Below, in pieces: positions 10,592-22,104 of a DNA stretch of 64,000 nt (its first letter is position 1; each line of letters starts with the position of its first letter). Both the position numbers and the translations under genes were made by a program. This stretch comes from Serinibacter salmoneus (GTDB lineage: Bacteria; Actinomycetota; Actinomycetes; Actinomycetales; Beutenbergiaceae). The notes under the pieces were generated by a model. It saw nothing but the letters and a program-made list of their open reading frames with translations, searched no databases and was not told the DNA's origin. The stretch is from assembly GCF_002563925.1 (NCBI RefSeq), contig NZ_PDJD01000001.1, forward strand, positions 1,246,973 through 1,310,972, in the 5' to 3' direction.

Positions 10592-11554
10592 ATGACACTT
10601 GCCGTCCAGACCCGGGGTCTGACGAAGGTCTACGGGAAGATGCGGGCGGTCGACGGCGTCGACCTCGCGATCGAGCAGGGCGGGGTGTACGGCTTCCTCG
10701 GTCCGAACGGTGCCGGGAAGACGACGACGATCCGGATGTTGGCCACGCTCGTGGCCCCGGACGGGGGCGAGGCGCGGGTGCTCGGTCACGACGTGGTCCG
10801 GGAGGCCGATGCGGTGCGCAGCGCGGTGGGCATGACCGGGCAGTTCGCCTCCGTGGACGAGGACCTCACGGGCGCGGAGAACCTCATCCTGTTGGCGCGG
10901 TTGTACGGCTATCGACCGCGGGCGGCGCGGGAACGCGCGGAGGAACTGCTCGCGGCGTTCGGCCTGGCCGAGGCCGCCGCGAAGCAGGCCAAGAATTACT
11001 CCGGCGGGATGCGCCGCCGCCTGGACATCGCGGCCTCCATCGTCGTCACGCCGCAGTTGCTGTTCCTGGACGAGCCCACCACCGGGCTGGATCCCCGCAG
11101 CCGCAACGAGGTCTGGGAGATCATCCGGGCCCTGGTGCGCTACGGCACCACCGTCATGCTCACCACCCAGTACCTGGAGGAGGCCGATCAACTCGCGGAC
11201 CGGATCGGCGTGATCGATTCCGGCCGGGTGATCGCGGAGGGTTCCTCGAGCCAACTGAAGGCCTCCGTGGGCGCGGGATCGCTGCACGTGCGCGTGATGC
11301 ACCCCTCCGAGCGGGCGGCTGCCCGGGATCTGCTCACCCGGGCGCTGGGGGTGGAGGTGGTGGAGTCCGGTGACCCGCAGGCCTTGACGGTCACGCTGGA
11401 GGACACCTCTCGCGTGGCCCGTGCCCTGACGAGCCTGGAGGAGAGCGGCATCGTGTTGGCGCAGTACTCGCTCGGGCAACCGAGTCTGGACGAGGTGTTC
11501 CTCGCGCTCACCGGTCACGCGACGCAGACCGGCGGCGAGGAGGAGGCGGCGTGA
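10592..11554 (+). CDS. ABC exporter ATP-binding protein, DrrA (daunorubicin resistance) family
   Basis: A 320-residue ATPase. Walker [12 protein letters not shown]-loop near residue 85, signature [16 protein letters not shown], Walker [14 protein letters not shown], and switch histidine position occupied within TTQYLEEAD (the DrrA family has glutamine here). A C-terminal DUF4162-like extension (about residues 220-315) is diagnostic of the DrrA group. It powers efflux of hydrophobic drugs or lipids together with the following permease. GGAGGGGAG precedes the ATG at 10592. The stop overlaps the permease GTG. Confidence 0.93.
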   Translation: MTLAVQTRGLTKVYGKMRAVDGVDLAIEQGGVYGFLGPNGAGKTTTIRMLATLVAPDGGEARVLGHDVVREADAVRSAVGMTGQFASVDEDLTGAENLILLARLYGYRPRAARERAEELLAAFGLAEAAAKQAKNYSGGMRRRLDIAASIVVTPQLLFLDEPTTGLDPRSRNEVWEIIRALVRYGTTVMLTTQYLEEADQLADRIGVIDSGRVIAEGSSSQLKASVGAGSLHVRVMHPSERAAARDLLTRALGVEVVESGDPQALTVTLEDTSRVARALTSLEESGIVLAQYSLGQPSLDEVFLALTGHATQTGGEEEAA

Positions 11555-12396
11555 GCGCCCCCACCGCCACCACGCAGCCGGAGCAGGAGGCCCCGGTGAC
11601 GATCGCCCACGCGCTGGCCTCCGGCGCCCGCCCCACCCGCCCGAGCGCGCTGTCCGCCTCCCTCACGTTCGGCTGGCGCGCCATGCTGAAGATCAAGCAC
11701 GTCCCGGAGCAGCTGTTCGACGTCACCGTGTTCCCGATCATGATGACGCTGCTGTTCACCTACCTCTTCGGGGGTGCGCTCGCGGGGTCGACCGGTGGGT
11801 ACGTGCAGTTCCTGCTCCCGGGCATCCTGGTGCAGTCGCTGATCATGATCACGATGTACACCGGGCACACCCTGCGCACCGATATCGGCAAGGGGGTCTT
11901 CGACCGGTTCCGCTCGCTGCCGGTGTGGCGTCCGGCGCCGCTGGTGGGCATGCTGCTGGGCGATGCGGTGCGGTTCACCATCGCCGCCGTCATCACCTCC
12001 CTGGTCGGGCTCGCGATCGGGTGGCGCCCGCAGGGCGGGGTGGTCGGAGTCGTGCTGGGCGTCGCGCTGATCCTCGTCTTCGCGTTCTCCCTGGGCTGGA
12101 TCTGGACCTTCCTCAGCCTCATCCTGCGCACACCCGGATCGATCATGGGGGTGGCGATGTTGATCATCACCCCGCTGACGTTCGGCTCGAACATCTTCGT
12201 GGACCCCGCCACGATGCCGGGGTGGCTGCAGGCGTGGGTGGGGGTGAACCCCGTGGCGCACCTGGTCACGGCGGTGCGCGACCTCATGGCGGGCGCCGCG
12301 CCCGGCCCGGAGCTCGTGTGGACCCTGGGGTGGTCGGCCGCTCTGATCGCCGTCTTCGGCACCCTGACGATGTGGCGCTACCGCGATCCGCGGTAG
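11551..12396 (+). CDS. ABC-2 type permease, DrrB family
   Basis: A 281-residue membrane component of a drug or lipid exporter. A 45-residue cytoplasmic N-terminus precedes six helices (for example [61 protein letters not shown] split around residues 68-260). The ABC-2 coupling region [14 protein letters not shown] is the family marker. GTG start inside the ATPase stop (GTGA). The last 19 bp overlap the end of the convergent NUDIX gene, with no terminator between them. Confidence 0.92.
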   Translation: MSAPTATTQPEQEAPVTIAHALASGARPTRPSALSASLTFGWRAMLKIKHVPEQLFDVTVFPIMMTLLFTYLFGGALAGSTGGYVQFLLPGILVQSLIMITMYTGHTLRTDIGKGVFDRFRSLPVWRPAPLVGMLLGDAVRFTIAAVITSLVGLAIGWRPQGGVVGVVLGVALILVFAFSLGWIWTFLSLILRTPGSIMGVAMLIITPLTFGSNIFVDPATMPGWLQAWVGVNPVAHLVTAVRDLMAGAAPGPELVWTLGWSAALIAVFGTLTMWRYRDPR

Positions 12397-13117
12397 GAGG
12401 CGGGTGGGGAGGAACCGGGCGGCACCGACGTGCCGGGTGTGCCCGGTCCGAACCCGGGAGCGTTGATCTCCCGGTCGCGGTCCCACGGCCCGGCCCACCC
12501 GAGGGCCTCCAGCAGGGCGTCCAGCACGTGTGCCGTGAACCCCCACACCACGTGGCCGGAGTCCACCGCGAACGCCGGACCGCGGTAGCGCCGCCCGGGC
12601 CGCTCGATCTTCACCGTTCCGCGCACCCGGGGGTCCACGAGGTGGCGCACGGGCACGCGGAACGCCTCGGCGGTCTCCACGCCGTCCGCCACCAGGGGGC
12701 TGGGGCGGCGCCACCACGCCACGACCGGTACGACCGCGTTCCCGGAGGCCAGCACGGGGACGGCGCTCAGGGCACCGAGGATCTCCACGCCCCGGGGGTC
12801 CAGGCCGGTCTCCTCCACGGCCTCGCGCAGCGCGGCGTCCTCGATGGCCTCACCCTCCTCGATGCCGCCTCCGGGGAAGGCGACCTGGCCGGGGTGGTGG
12901 CGCAGGGCGTCGGAGCGGCGGGTCAGGAGGACGTCCACATCCGCCTGCGCGGCGGCACCGACGTGATCGGACTCCTCCAGCGGGCCGAACAGCAGCAGCA
13001 CCGCCGAGCGCCGCAGGGCGGTCCCGCTCGGAACCTCCCCGAGATCGGTGTGCCACGCGCGAGGCTGGTCCACCAGAGCACGCAGGGCGCGCCGCGCCTC
13101 CTCGGGAGCCGGGACGG

Positions 13118-13121
<4 letters not shown>
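12378..13121 (-). CDS. NUDIX hydrolase, CoA pyrophosphatase-like
   Basis: A 247-residue hydrolase. The Nudix box GGIEEGEAIEDAALREAVEE (within residues 84-107) has the GX5EX7REUXEEXGU spacing. It is preceded by LRHHPGQVAFPGG, the UPF0035/NUDT7-NUDT8 motif of coenzyme A pyrophosphatases. The reaction would be hydrolysis of CoA or acyl-CoA to 3',5'-ADP and phosphopantetheine. The Pro/Ser-rich C-terminus looks disordered. ATG 13121 is taken because it forms an ATGA overlap with the TRIC gene; a longer frame upstream lies inside that gene. Confidence 0.88.
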
Positions 13122-15405
<2,284 letters not shown>

Positions 15406-15448
15406 TCAAGAACCAGCACCTCGGTCCAGCCACAAGCAGGAGGAAGCC

Positions 15449-17719
15449 ATGAGCATCGCCACACCCCCGGTCGAAGAGTCGCAGAGCGCCGACGCGTGGT
15501 CCGGTTTCGCCACCGGTCCCTGGACGGAGTCGGTGGACGTGCGCGACTTCGTCCAGCGCAACTACACCCCCTACACCGGTGACGCGGCCTTCCTCGCGGG
15601 CCCGACCGAGAAGACCCTGCGCACCTGGGACACCCTGGAGAAGGACTACCTCTCGGTGGAGCGCGCCAACCGCGTCTACGACGTGGACACCCACACGCCC
15701 GCGGACGTGGACGCCTTCCCGGCCGGGTACATCAGCGCCGACGACGACGTCGTGGTCGGCCTGCAGACCGACGTCCCCCTCAAGCGCGCCATGATGCCGT
15801 TCGGCGGCTGGCGGATGGTGGAGACCGCGATCCGCGAGGCCGGTAAGGAGCCCGAGGAGCAGGTCAAGGAGATCTTCACCAAGTACCGCAAGACCCACAA
15901 CGAGGGCGTCTTCGACGTCTACACGCCGCGGATCCGCGCCGCCCGCTCGGCCCACATCGTCACCGGGCTCCCGGACGCCTACGGCCGTGGCCGGATCATC
16001 GGCGACTACCGCCGCGTGGCGCTGTACGGTGTGGACTTCCTCATCGAGCAGAAGCTCAAGGAGAAGGACTCCGACGTCGACGCCCCGTTCTCCGAGGCGT
16101 GGGCGCGCCGTCGCGAGGAGCACTCCGAGCAGATCAAGGCGCTGAAGAAGCTGAAGAACCTCGGCACCATCTATGGGTTCGACCTCTCCCGCCCGGCCGC
16201 GAACGCGAAGGAGGCGGTGCAGTGGACCTACTTCGGCTACCTCGCCTCGGTGAAGAGCCAGGACGGCGCCGCGATGAGCATCGGCCGCCTCTCGCCCTTC
16301 TTCGACATCTACTTCGAGCGTGACCTCGCCGCCGGCACCCTGACCGAGGACGAGGCCCAGGAGATCATCGACGCCCTGGTGATCAAGCTGCGCATCGTGC
16401 GCTTCCTGCGCACCATCGACTACGACCAGATCTTCTCCGGTGACCCGTACTGGGCCACCTGGTCCGACGCCGGCATGAGCGAGGACGGCCGCACCCAGGT
16501 CACCAAGACCTCCTTCCGGTTGCTGCAGACCCTGCGCAACCTCGGGCCCGCCCCGGAGCCGAACATCACGATCTTCTGGAGCGACGAGCTCCCCGAGGGC
16601 TACAAGGACTTCTGCGCCGCCATCTCCATCGAGACCTCGGCCCTGCAGTACGAGTCCGACAACGAGATCCGTGGCCACTGGGGCGACGACGCCGCGATCG
16701 CCTGCTGCGTCTCGCCGATGCGGGTGGGCAAGCAGATGCAGTTCTTCGGGGCCCGCGTGAACGCCGCGAAGTCGCTGCTGTACGCCATCAACGGCGGCCG
16801 GGACGAGATGACCGGGAAGCAGATCGTCACGGGCTACGAGCCGATCACCGCAGACGGTCCGCTGGTCTTCGAGGAGGTCTGGGACAAGTACGACGCGATG
16901 CTGGACTGGGTGACCGCCACCTACGTGGAGGCGCTCAACATCATCCACTACAGCCACGACAAGTACGCGTACGAGTCCATCGAGATGGCCCTGCACGACG
17001 ACGAGGTGCTGCGCACCCTCGGATGCGGGATCGCGGGCCTGTCGATCGTGGCGGACAGCCTCTCGGCCATCAAGTACGCCACGGTCACCCCGGTGCGCGA
17101 CGAGACCGGTCTGGTGGTCGACTACATCACCGAGGGTGAGTTCCCGATCTACGGCAACGACGACGACCGCGCCGACGAGCTCGCCCAGCTCGTGGTGAAG
17201 ACGGTGATGGACAAGATCCGTGCGCTGCCCACCTACCGGGACGCCGTGCCGACGCAGTCGGTGCTGACGATCACCTCCAACGTGGTCTACGGCAAGGCGA
17301 CCGGCAACTTCCCCTCGGGGCACCGCAAGGGGGAGCCGTTCTCCCCGGGTGCCAACCCGGAGAACGGGATGGACACGCACGGGATGATCGCCTCGATGAT
17401 GAGCGTCGGGAAGTTGAACTACGACGACGCCCTGGACGGCATCTCGCTGACGAACACCATCACCCCCTCCGCCCTGGGCCGGGTGAAGGACGAGCAGGTC
17501 ACCAACCTGGTCGGCATCCTGGACGCCGGCATGGGTGAGGGTCTGTTCCACGCGAACATCAACGTGCTGAACAAGGACACCCTCGTGGACGCGATGGAGA
17601 ACCCGGAGAAGTACCCGCAGCTGACCGTGCGGGTCTCGGGCTACGCGGTGAACTTCGTCAAGCTCACCCGGGAGCAGCAGCGGGACGTGCTCAACCGCAC
17701 GTTCCACGAGTCCGTCTGA
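15449..17719 (+). CDS. pflB: Formate C-acetyltransferase (pyruvate formate-lyase)
   Basis: A 756-residue glycyl-radical enzyme. It converts pyruvate and CoA to acetyl-CoA and formate without oxygen, in the cytoplasm. The adjacent catalytic cysteines are C419 and C420 (AIACCVSPM), and the C-terminal radical loop [10 protein letters not shown] has its glycine at residue 731; both match E. coli PflB (418/419, 734). Preceding motifs such as [16 protein letters not shown] are typical PFL rather than diol dehydratase or HpsG. AGGAGG lies ahead of the ATG. The activase gene follows after a strong hairpin. Presence of PFL implies mixed-acid fermentation capacity in this otherwise respiratory-looking actinobacterium. 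Confidence 0.97.
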   Translation: MSIATPPVEESQSADAWSGFATGPWTESVDVRDFVQRNYTPYTGDAAFLAGPTEKTLRTWDTLEKDYLSVERANRVYDVDTHTPADVDAFPAGYISADDDVVVGLQTDVPLKRAMMPFGGWRMVETAIREAGKEPEEQVKEIFTKYRKTHNEGVFDVYTPRIRAARSAHIVTGLPDAYGRGRIIGDYRRVALYGVDFLIEQKLKEKDSDVDAPFSEAWARRREEHSEQIKALKKLKNLGTIYGFDLSRPAANAKEAVQWTYFGYLASVKSQDGAAMSIGRLSPFFDIYFERDLAAGTLTEDEAQEIIDALVIKLRIVRFLRTIDYDQIFSGDPYWATWSDAGMSEDGRTQVTKTSFRLLQTLRNLGPAPEPNITIFWSDELPEGYKDFCAAISIETSALQYESDNEIRGHWGDDAAIACCVSPMRVGKQMQFFGARVNAAKSLLYAINGGRDEMTGKQIVTGYEPITADGPLVFEEVWDKYDAMLDWVTATYVEALNIIHYSHDKYAYESIEMALHDDEVLRTLGCGIAGLSIVADSLSAIKYATVTPVRDETGLVVDYITEGEFPIYGNDDDRADELAQLVVKTVMDKIRALPTYRDAVPTQSVLTITSNVVYGKATGNFPSGHRKGEPFSPGANPENGMDTHGMIASMMSVGKLNYDDALDGISLTNTITPSALGRVKDEQVTNLVGILDAGMGEGLFHANINVLNKDTLVDAMENPEKYPQLTVRVSGYAVNFVKLTREQQRDVLNRTFHESV

Positions 17720-17739
17720 CGCGCAGCGTCACCGATCGT

Positions 17740-17770
17740 GCGCCGGGTGGGAGGTCCTCCCACCCGGCGC
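17740..17770. terminator. Intercistronic hairpin between pflB and pflA
   Basis: GCGCCGGGTGGGAGG (17740-17754) is followed after one base by its exact complement (17756-17770), giving a very stable stem with a minimal loop. It ends 20 bp before the pflA start and lacks a U-tract. It probably attenuates read-through or protects the 3' end of the pflB message, so the abundant enzyme outnumbers its activase. Confidence 0.65.
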
Positions 17771-17790
17771 CGCCATGAGGGGTGGAGTGC

Positions 17791-18624
17791 ATGACGACGA
17801 GCATCGGCCTGGGTATGCCGACGGGTCCCAGCGCGCTCGGCGGGCTGGGCGACGTGGACGCCGAACGCAGCGAGATGCTGGCGGGGATGCGCACCGGGGA
17901 GGTGGGGATGATCCACTCCTGGGAGCTGGTCACCGCGGTGGACGGCCCCGGCACCCGGATGACCACCTTCTTCTCGGGGTGCCCGCTGCGGTGCCTGTAC
18001 TGCCACAACCCCGACACCCTGAAGATGCGTGACGGCAAGCCGGTGCGAGCCGAGGACCTCCTCGCCCGCATCCGCCGCTACCGCAACGTGTTCAAGGCCA
18101 CCAGGGGTGGGATCACCCTCTCGGGGGGCGAGGTCCTGATGCAGCCGGCGTTCGCGCACCGCATCCTGCGGGGAGCCAAGGAGATGGGCGTCCACACCGC
18201 GTTGGACACCTCGGGTTTCCTCGGTCGCAATGCGAGCGAGGAGTTCCTGGCGGATGTGGACCTCGTGCTGTTGGACGTGAAGTCCGGACTCCCGGAGACC
18301 TACCGCCGCGTCACGGGCCGCGACCTGCAGCCCACCCTGGACTTCGGGCGTCGCCTGGCCGACCTCGGGATCGAGATCTGGTTGCGGTTCGTGCAGGTCC
18401 CCGACCTGACCGATGTGGACGAGAACATCGAACCGATCGTGCAGTACGCGGCGAGCCTGAGTTCTGTCAGCAGGGTGGAGATCCTCCCGTTCCATCAGAT
18501 GGGGCGGGAGAAGTGGGCCGAGCTGGGGCTGCCGTACGAGCTGGGGGAGACCCAGCCGCCGGATGCCGCGCGCACCGAGCAGGTGCGCGAGATGTTCCGG
18601 GCGGCTGGGCTCACCACCTACTGA
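17791..18624 (+). CDS. pflA: Pyruvate formate-lyase-activating enzyme (radical SAM)
   Basis: A 277-residue radical-SAM glycyl-radical activase. It installs the PFL glycyl radical using SAM and a [4Fe-4S] cluster held by the CX3CX2C motif in SGCPLRCLYCHN (about residues 67-75). Also present are TLSGGEVLMQP (SAM-binding GGE), LDTSGFL and LLDVKS. The N-terminal 40 residues (Gly/Met-rich) are longer than in E. coli PflA. GAGGGG lies eight bases before the ATG at 17791; a GTG nine bases upstream is in frame but less well placed. Single-cluster type without a ferredoxin insert, as expected for PFL rather than glycerol dehydratase. Confidence 0.94.
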   Translation: MTTSIGLGMPTGPSALGGLGDVDAERSEMLAGMRTGEVGMIHSWELVTAVDGPGTRMTTFFSGCPLRCLYCHNPDTLKMRDGKPVRAEDLLARIRRYRNVFKATRGGITLSGGEVLMQPAFAHRILRGAKEMGVHTALDTSGFLGRNASEEFLADVDLVLLDVKSGLPETYRRVTGRDLQPTLDFGRRLADLGIEIWLRFVQVPDLTDVDENIEPIVQYAASLSSVSRVEILPFHQMGREKWAELGLPYELGETQPPDAARTEQVREMFRAAGLTTY

Positions 18625-18645
18625 GCCCCGAGGGGACCACGGGCC

Positions 18646-20763
18646 TCAGGATCGGTGTCCTCCCACGTCCGCGACGCCCTCGGGCAGGAACCGCGCACCC
18701 CGCACACGCTGGGACCAGCCGGTGCGGTCCAGGTAGGGCGTGATCCCGCCGAGGTGGAAGGGCCAGCCGGCGCCGAGGATCATCGCGGTGTCGATCTGGC
18801 TCGGCTCGCTGATCACGCCCTCGGTGAGCATGAGGTCGATCTCCCGGGCGAGCGCCTCCAGCACGTCCTCGCGCACCCCGACGGCGTCCAGCACGGGGCC
18901 GCGCTGACCGGCCGGGTCGCGGTGCTCGTCGAAGACGGCCTGCAGCGAGGGCGCCACCCGCTTGGGGAGCCCGGGCGCGGGCGCCTCAGTCACCACGGTG
19001 GCACCGGTGGCCACGATCGCCTCCAGGCCGGGGGAGCGGGGGAACCGCTCGCCGAGGTCCTCGCGCAGCGAGGTCAGCACGTGCAGGCCGACGGCGGGGC
19101 CCACCAGGTCGAAGAGCTGGAACGGCGGCATCGGCAGCCCCAACTCGTCCAGCGCGTGGTCCGCCTGCGTGACCGGGGTGCCGTTCTCCACCGCCGCGAT
19201 GATGCGGCCCATCAGCAGGACCAGGAGCCGGTTGACGATGAACCCCGGACGGTCCGCCGAGGCCACGGCGCTCTTGCCGAGCGCCTTGGTGACCGCGAAC
19301 GCGGTCGCCAGGGCGGACTCGTCGGTCTGCTCGGCACGGATGACCTCCACCAGCGGCATCGCGGCCACAGGGTTGAAGAAGTGCAGGCCCACCACCCGCT
19401 CGGGGTGGCGCAACTGTGAGGCCATCGCCGTGACGGAGAGCGCGGAGGTGTTGGTGGCCAGGACCGTCTCGGCCGGGATGATCTCCTCGAGTTCGGCGAA
19501 GACCCGCTGCTTGAGCTCGAGCTTCTCGGTGACGGCCTCGATGATCAGATCACAGTCGGCCAGCGCGGTGATCTCGGTGGTCGCCGAGACGCTCCCGAGC
19601 ACCCGTGCCGCGGCACCCTCGCTGAGCCGTCCGCGCTTGGTGGCCTTCGCGACCTCGCGGGAGACGTGGTCGAGGCCGGCCTCGGCGCGCGCGGTGTCGA
19701 TGTCGCGCATCACGACCGGCACCTTCATCTTGCGCGCGACCAGGTAGGCGATCTGCGCGGCCATGAGCCCGGCGCCGACGATGCCGACGCGTCGCACGGG
19801 TCGCGCCGCCTCCTTCGGCGGCGCGCCGGTCGGTCGCTTGGCCGCGGTGGTCAGGCCGAAGGCGTACACGCTGGCACGCATCTCGTCGGTCATCACCAGG
19901 TCGGCCAGGGCCTCGTCCTCGGCCACGAAGGACTCCGCCACGCTGCGGTCGCGGGCGCGCTCCATGAGGTCGAGGGCACGGTGCGGCGCCGGACGCGAGG
20001 TACCGACCACGGCGTCGAGCTGGGCGCGGGCGACGGCGAACGCGGCATCCGTCGAGGCCCGGGACTCCGGCTCGGGGCGCGTCGGCGTGATCTCACCGCG
20101 CAGGACGGCCGCGGTCCACGCGATGGAGCGCTCGAGGAAGTCCGCCGGTTCGAACACGGCGTCCACGAGCCCGAGGCGGGCGACATCCGGGGCCGAGAGG
20201 TGCCGGCCCGTCATCCCGCGGGTGAGGATGATGTCCAGCGCCGCCGGGGTGCCCACGATCGAGGCCAGGCGGGTGGCACCGCCCCACCCGGGCACCAGGC
20301 CCAGGGAGGTCTCGGGCAGTCCGAGCGGCCGGGCGGTGGCGGAGACGGTGCGGTAGTCGCAGGCGATCGCGAGTTCCAGCCCGCCGCCGAGGGCCACCCC
20401 GTTGACGTACGCGAACGAGGGCACGCCCAGCTCCGCGAGCAACTGGTAGGCCGCGTGCCCGTCGCGACCGAGAGCGAGCGCCGCGGTGCGCTCGTGCACC
20501 TGCGAGACGCGCTTGAGGTCGGCGCCGGCGGCGAACACGTACGGCTTCCCGGTGACGGCGACCGCCGCGATCTCCCCGGCGGCGGCGCGTTCGCGCAGAC
20601 CGAGCAGCACCCCGGTGAGCTCGTTGATGGTCTCCGGACCCAGCGTGCTGGGCGCGCGCAGGTCACCGTTGTCGAGGGTGATCAGAGCGAGCGTGCCGCC
20701 GCCGCGGGGGGCGTCGGTGGTGGGCAGGTCGACGTCGCGGACCAGGACGCGGGTGGTGGTCAC
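18646..20763 (-). CDS. FadB/FadJ-type bifunctional enoyl-CoA hydratase / 3-hydroxyacyl-CoA dehydrogenase
   Basis: A 705-residue trifunctional-complex alpha subunit of fatty-acid beta-oxidation. Crotonase domain at residues 1-210 with the oxyanion-hole motif YVNGVALGGGLELAIACDY. NAD-binding dehydrogenase domain from about residue 320 (VGIVGAGLMAAQIAYL), with catalytic histidine in VVGLHFFNPVAAM. C-terminal 3HCDH domains to the end. The GTG at 20763 is chosen because AGGAGAA precedes it and it overlaps the thiolase stop (GTGA); the frame is open far upstream within the thiolase gene. It acts with the thiolase encoded immediately upstream. Confidence 0.93.
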   Translation of the reverse strand: MTTTRVLVRDVDLPTTDAPRGGGTLALITLDNGDLRAPSTLGPETINELTGVLLGLRERAAAGEIAAVAVTGKPYVFAAGADLKRVSQVHERTAALALGRDGHAAYQLLAELGVPSFAYVNGVALGGGLELAIACDYRTVSATARPLGLPETSLGLVPGWGGATRLASIVGTPAALDIILTRGMTGRHLSAPDVARLGLVDAVFEPADFLERSIAWTAAVLRGEITPTRPEPESRASTDAAFAVARAQLDAVVGTSRPAPHRALDLMERARDRSVAESFVAEDEALADLVMTDEMRASVYAFGLTTAAKRPTGAPPKEAARPVRRVGIVGAGLMAAQIAYLVARKMKVPVVMRDIDTARAEAGLDHVSREVAKATKRGRLSEGAAARVLGSVSATTEITALADCDLIIEAVTEKLELKQRVFAELEEIIPAETVLATNTSALSVTAMASQLRHPERVVGLHFFNPVAAMPLVEVIRAEQTDESALATAFAVTKALGKSAVASADRPGFIVNRLLVLLMGRIIAAVENGTPVTQADHALDELGLPMPPFQLFDLVGPAVGLHVLTSLREDLGERFPRSPGLEAIVATGATVVTEAPAPGLPKRVAPSLQAVFDEHRDPAGQRGPVLDAVGVREDVLEALAREIDLMLTEGVISEPSQIDTAMILGAGWPFHLGGITPYLDRTGWSQRVRGARFLPEGVADVGGHRS

Positions 20764-21995
20764 TTCTTCTCCTGCGGGGTGTAGTCGGGGTGGTGGGGGT
20801 TCTCCCACACGGCGGTGGCGCCCTGGCCCAGGCCCACACACATCGTGGTCAGGCCGTAGCGGATGCTGGGGTCGGCCTCGAAGCGCCGGGCGAGTTGCAC
20901 GGCGAGGCGGACCCCGGACGCGGCGAGTGGGTGGCCCATGGCGATCGCGCCGCCGTCGGGGTTGACGATCGGGGAGTCCTCTGCGATGCCGAAGGCATCG
21001 AGGAAGGCCAGCACCTGCACCGCGAAGGCCTCGTTGATCTCGATCGCGCCGATCTGCCCGATCTCGAGGCCAGCCTGCGCCAGGGCGATCTCGGTGGCGG
21101 GCACGGGACCGATGCCCATCAGGGCCGGGTCCACGCCGCGGTAGGCGTAGGAGACCAACCGCATGCGGGCGGGGGTGCCCAGGTCGGCGGCGACGTCCTC
21201 GGCCATCATCAGGCACGCCGTCGCCCCGTCGGTCAGCGGCGAACTGGTGGCGGCGGTGACCCGGCCACCGGGGCGGAACGGGGTCTTCAGGTCCGCTATC
21301 CCCGCCAGGGTGGTCTCCGGTCGGGGCGGTTCGTCGGCGGTGGCCAGGCCCCACGCGCCGTCCTCGCCGCGCACCGCGACCGGCACCAGGTCGGCGTCGA
21401 TGCGCCCGGCGGCCAGCGCCGCGGCGTAGCGCTGCTGGCTGCGCACGCCGTAGGCGTCCGCGCGTTCGCGGGTCAACGCAGGGTAGCGATCGTGCAGGTT
21501 CTCGGCGGTGGCGCCCATCACCAGGGCGTCGGAGTCCACCAGGCGTTCGGTCATGAACCGCGGATTCGGGTCGGCACCGTCGCCGAGCGGGTGGCGTCCC
21601 ATGTGCTCCACCCCGCCGGCCAGGGCGATGTCGATCGCACCGACCGCGATCTGCGCGGCGACCTGGGTGGTGGCTGTCATCGCTCCGGAGCACATCCGGT
21701 CGACCGCGTAGCCCGGTACCTCCTGGCCGAGACCCGCCAGCAGGGCCACGGTGCGCCCCAGGGTCAGTCCCTGGTCACCGGACTGGGTGGTGGCGGCCAT
21801 CGCGACCTCGCCGATGCGGTCGGGGCTCACCTCGGGGTGGCGGCGCATGAGTTCGCGCACGAGGGTAACGAGCAGGTCGTCGGCGCGGGTGGCGCCGTAC
21901 AGGCCATCAGGCCTGGCCCGCCCGAACGGGGTACGGGCGCCGTCCACGAGGACGACGCGGCGCCCGAGCATGCCGGTGGTGGTGGATGTGGTCAC
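20760..21995 (-). CDS. Acetyl-CoA C-acyltransferase (thiolase)
   Basis: A 411-residue thiolase, the beta-oxidation partner of the multifunctional enzyme. Nucleophilic cysteine in DRMCSGAM (near residue 97), histidine in AMGHPLAASG (near 363), and second active-site cysteine in TMCVGLGQG (near 394). Length and motifs fit degradative FadA/FadI rather than biosynthetic AtoB. GTG start with GGAGG seven bases upstream. First gene of a two-gene operon; a TGTC/GACA dyad and a -10-like TAATGT lie upstream. Confidence 0.95.
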   Translation of the reverse strand: MTTSTTTGMLGRRVVLVDGARTPFGRARPDGLYGATRADDLLVTLVRELMRRHPEVSPDRIGEVAMAATTQSGDQGLTLGRTVALLAGLGQEVPGYAVDRMCSGAMTATTQVAAQIAVGAIDIALAGGVEHMGRHPLGDGADPNPRFMTERLVDSDALVMGATAENLHDRYPALTRERADAYGVRSQQRYAAALAAGRIDADLVPVAVRGEDGAWGLATADEPPRPETTLAGIADLKTPFRPGGRVTAATSSPLTDGATACLMMAEDVAADLGTPARMRLVSYAYRGVDPALMGIGPVPATEIALAQAGLEIGQIGAIEINEAFAVQVLAFLDAFGIAEDSPIVNPDGGAIAMGHPLAASGVRLAVQLARRFEADPSIRYGLTTMCVGLGQGATAVWENPHHPDYTPQEKK

Positions 21996-22038
21996 GATTG
22001 CGCCTCCGGGGTGTCGCTGCGATGCGACTGGACGTCGA

Positions 22039-22059
22039 TGTCACAGGACACATTACCTG
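22039..22059 (-). promoter_or_regulatory. Thiolase promoter with candidate operator
   Basis: On the minus strand TAATGT can serve as a -10, preceded 17 bases earlier by TTTCAG. The dyad TGTC-N4-GACA (22039-22050) covers the predicted start of transcription. TetR-type repressors of fatty-acid genes use comparable sites; which regulator binds is unknown. Confidence 0.35.
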
Positions 22060-22101
22060 AGACCCGGCGTACCTGAAACCCGCCGTACCGGAAACCCCGC
22101 C
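22054..22101. repeat. Three tandem 16-bp repeats after the RNase D gene
   Basis: Units begin TACCTGAGACCCGGCG (22054), TACCTGAAACCCGCCG (22070) and TACCGGAAACCCCGCC (22086), head to tail, filling the space between the thiolase promoter and the stop codon of the RNase D gene. They overlap the -35 zone of the thiolase promoter. Confidence 0.65.
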
Positions 22102-22104
22102 TCG

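Noticed and set aside
18646-21693. A single 1015-codon frame covering thiolase DNA and the FadB-like gene, suggesting a fusion
   Set aside because: The upstream 310 codons are Arg/Gly/Pro-rich shadow of the thiolase frame; a GTG with AGGAGAA at 20763 is the real start.
22054-22101. CRISPR-like array
   Set aside because: Units are contiguous without spacers; simple tandem repeat.
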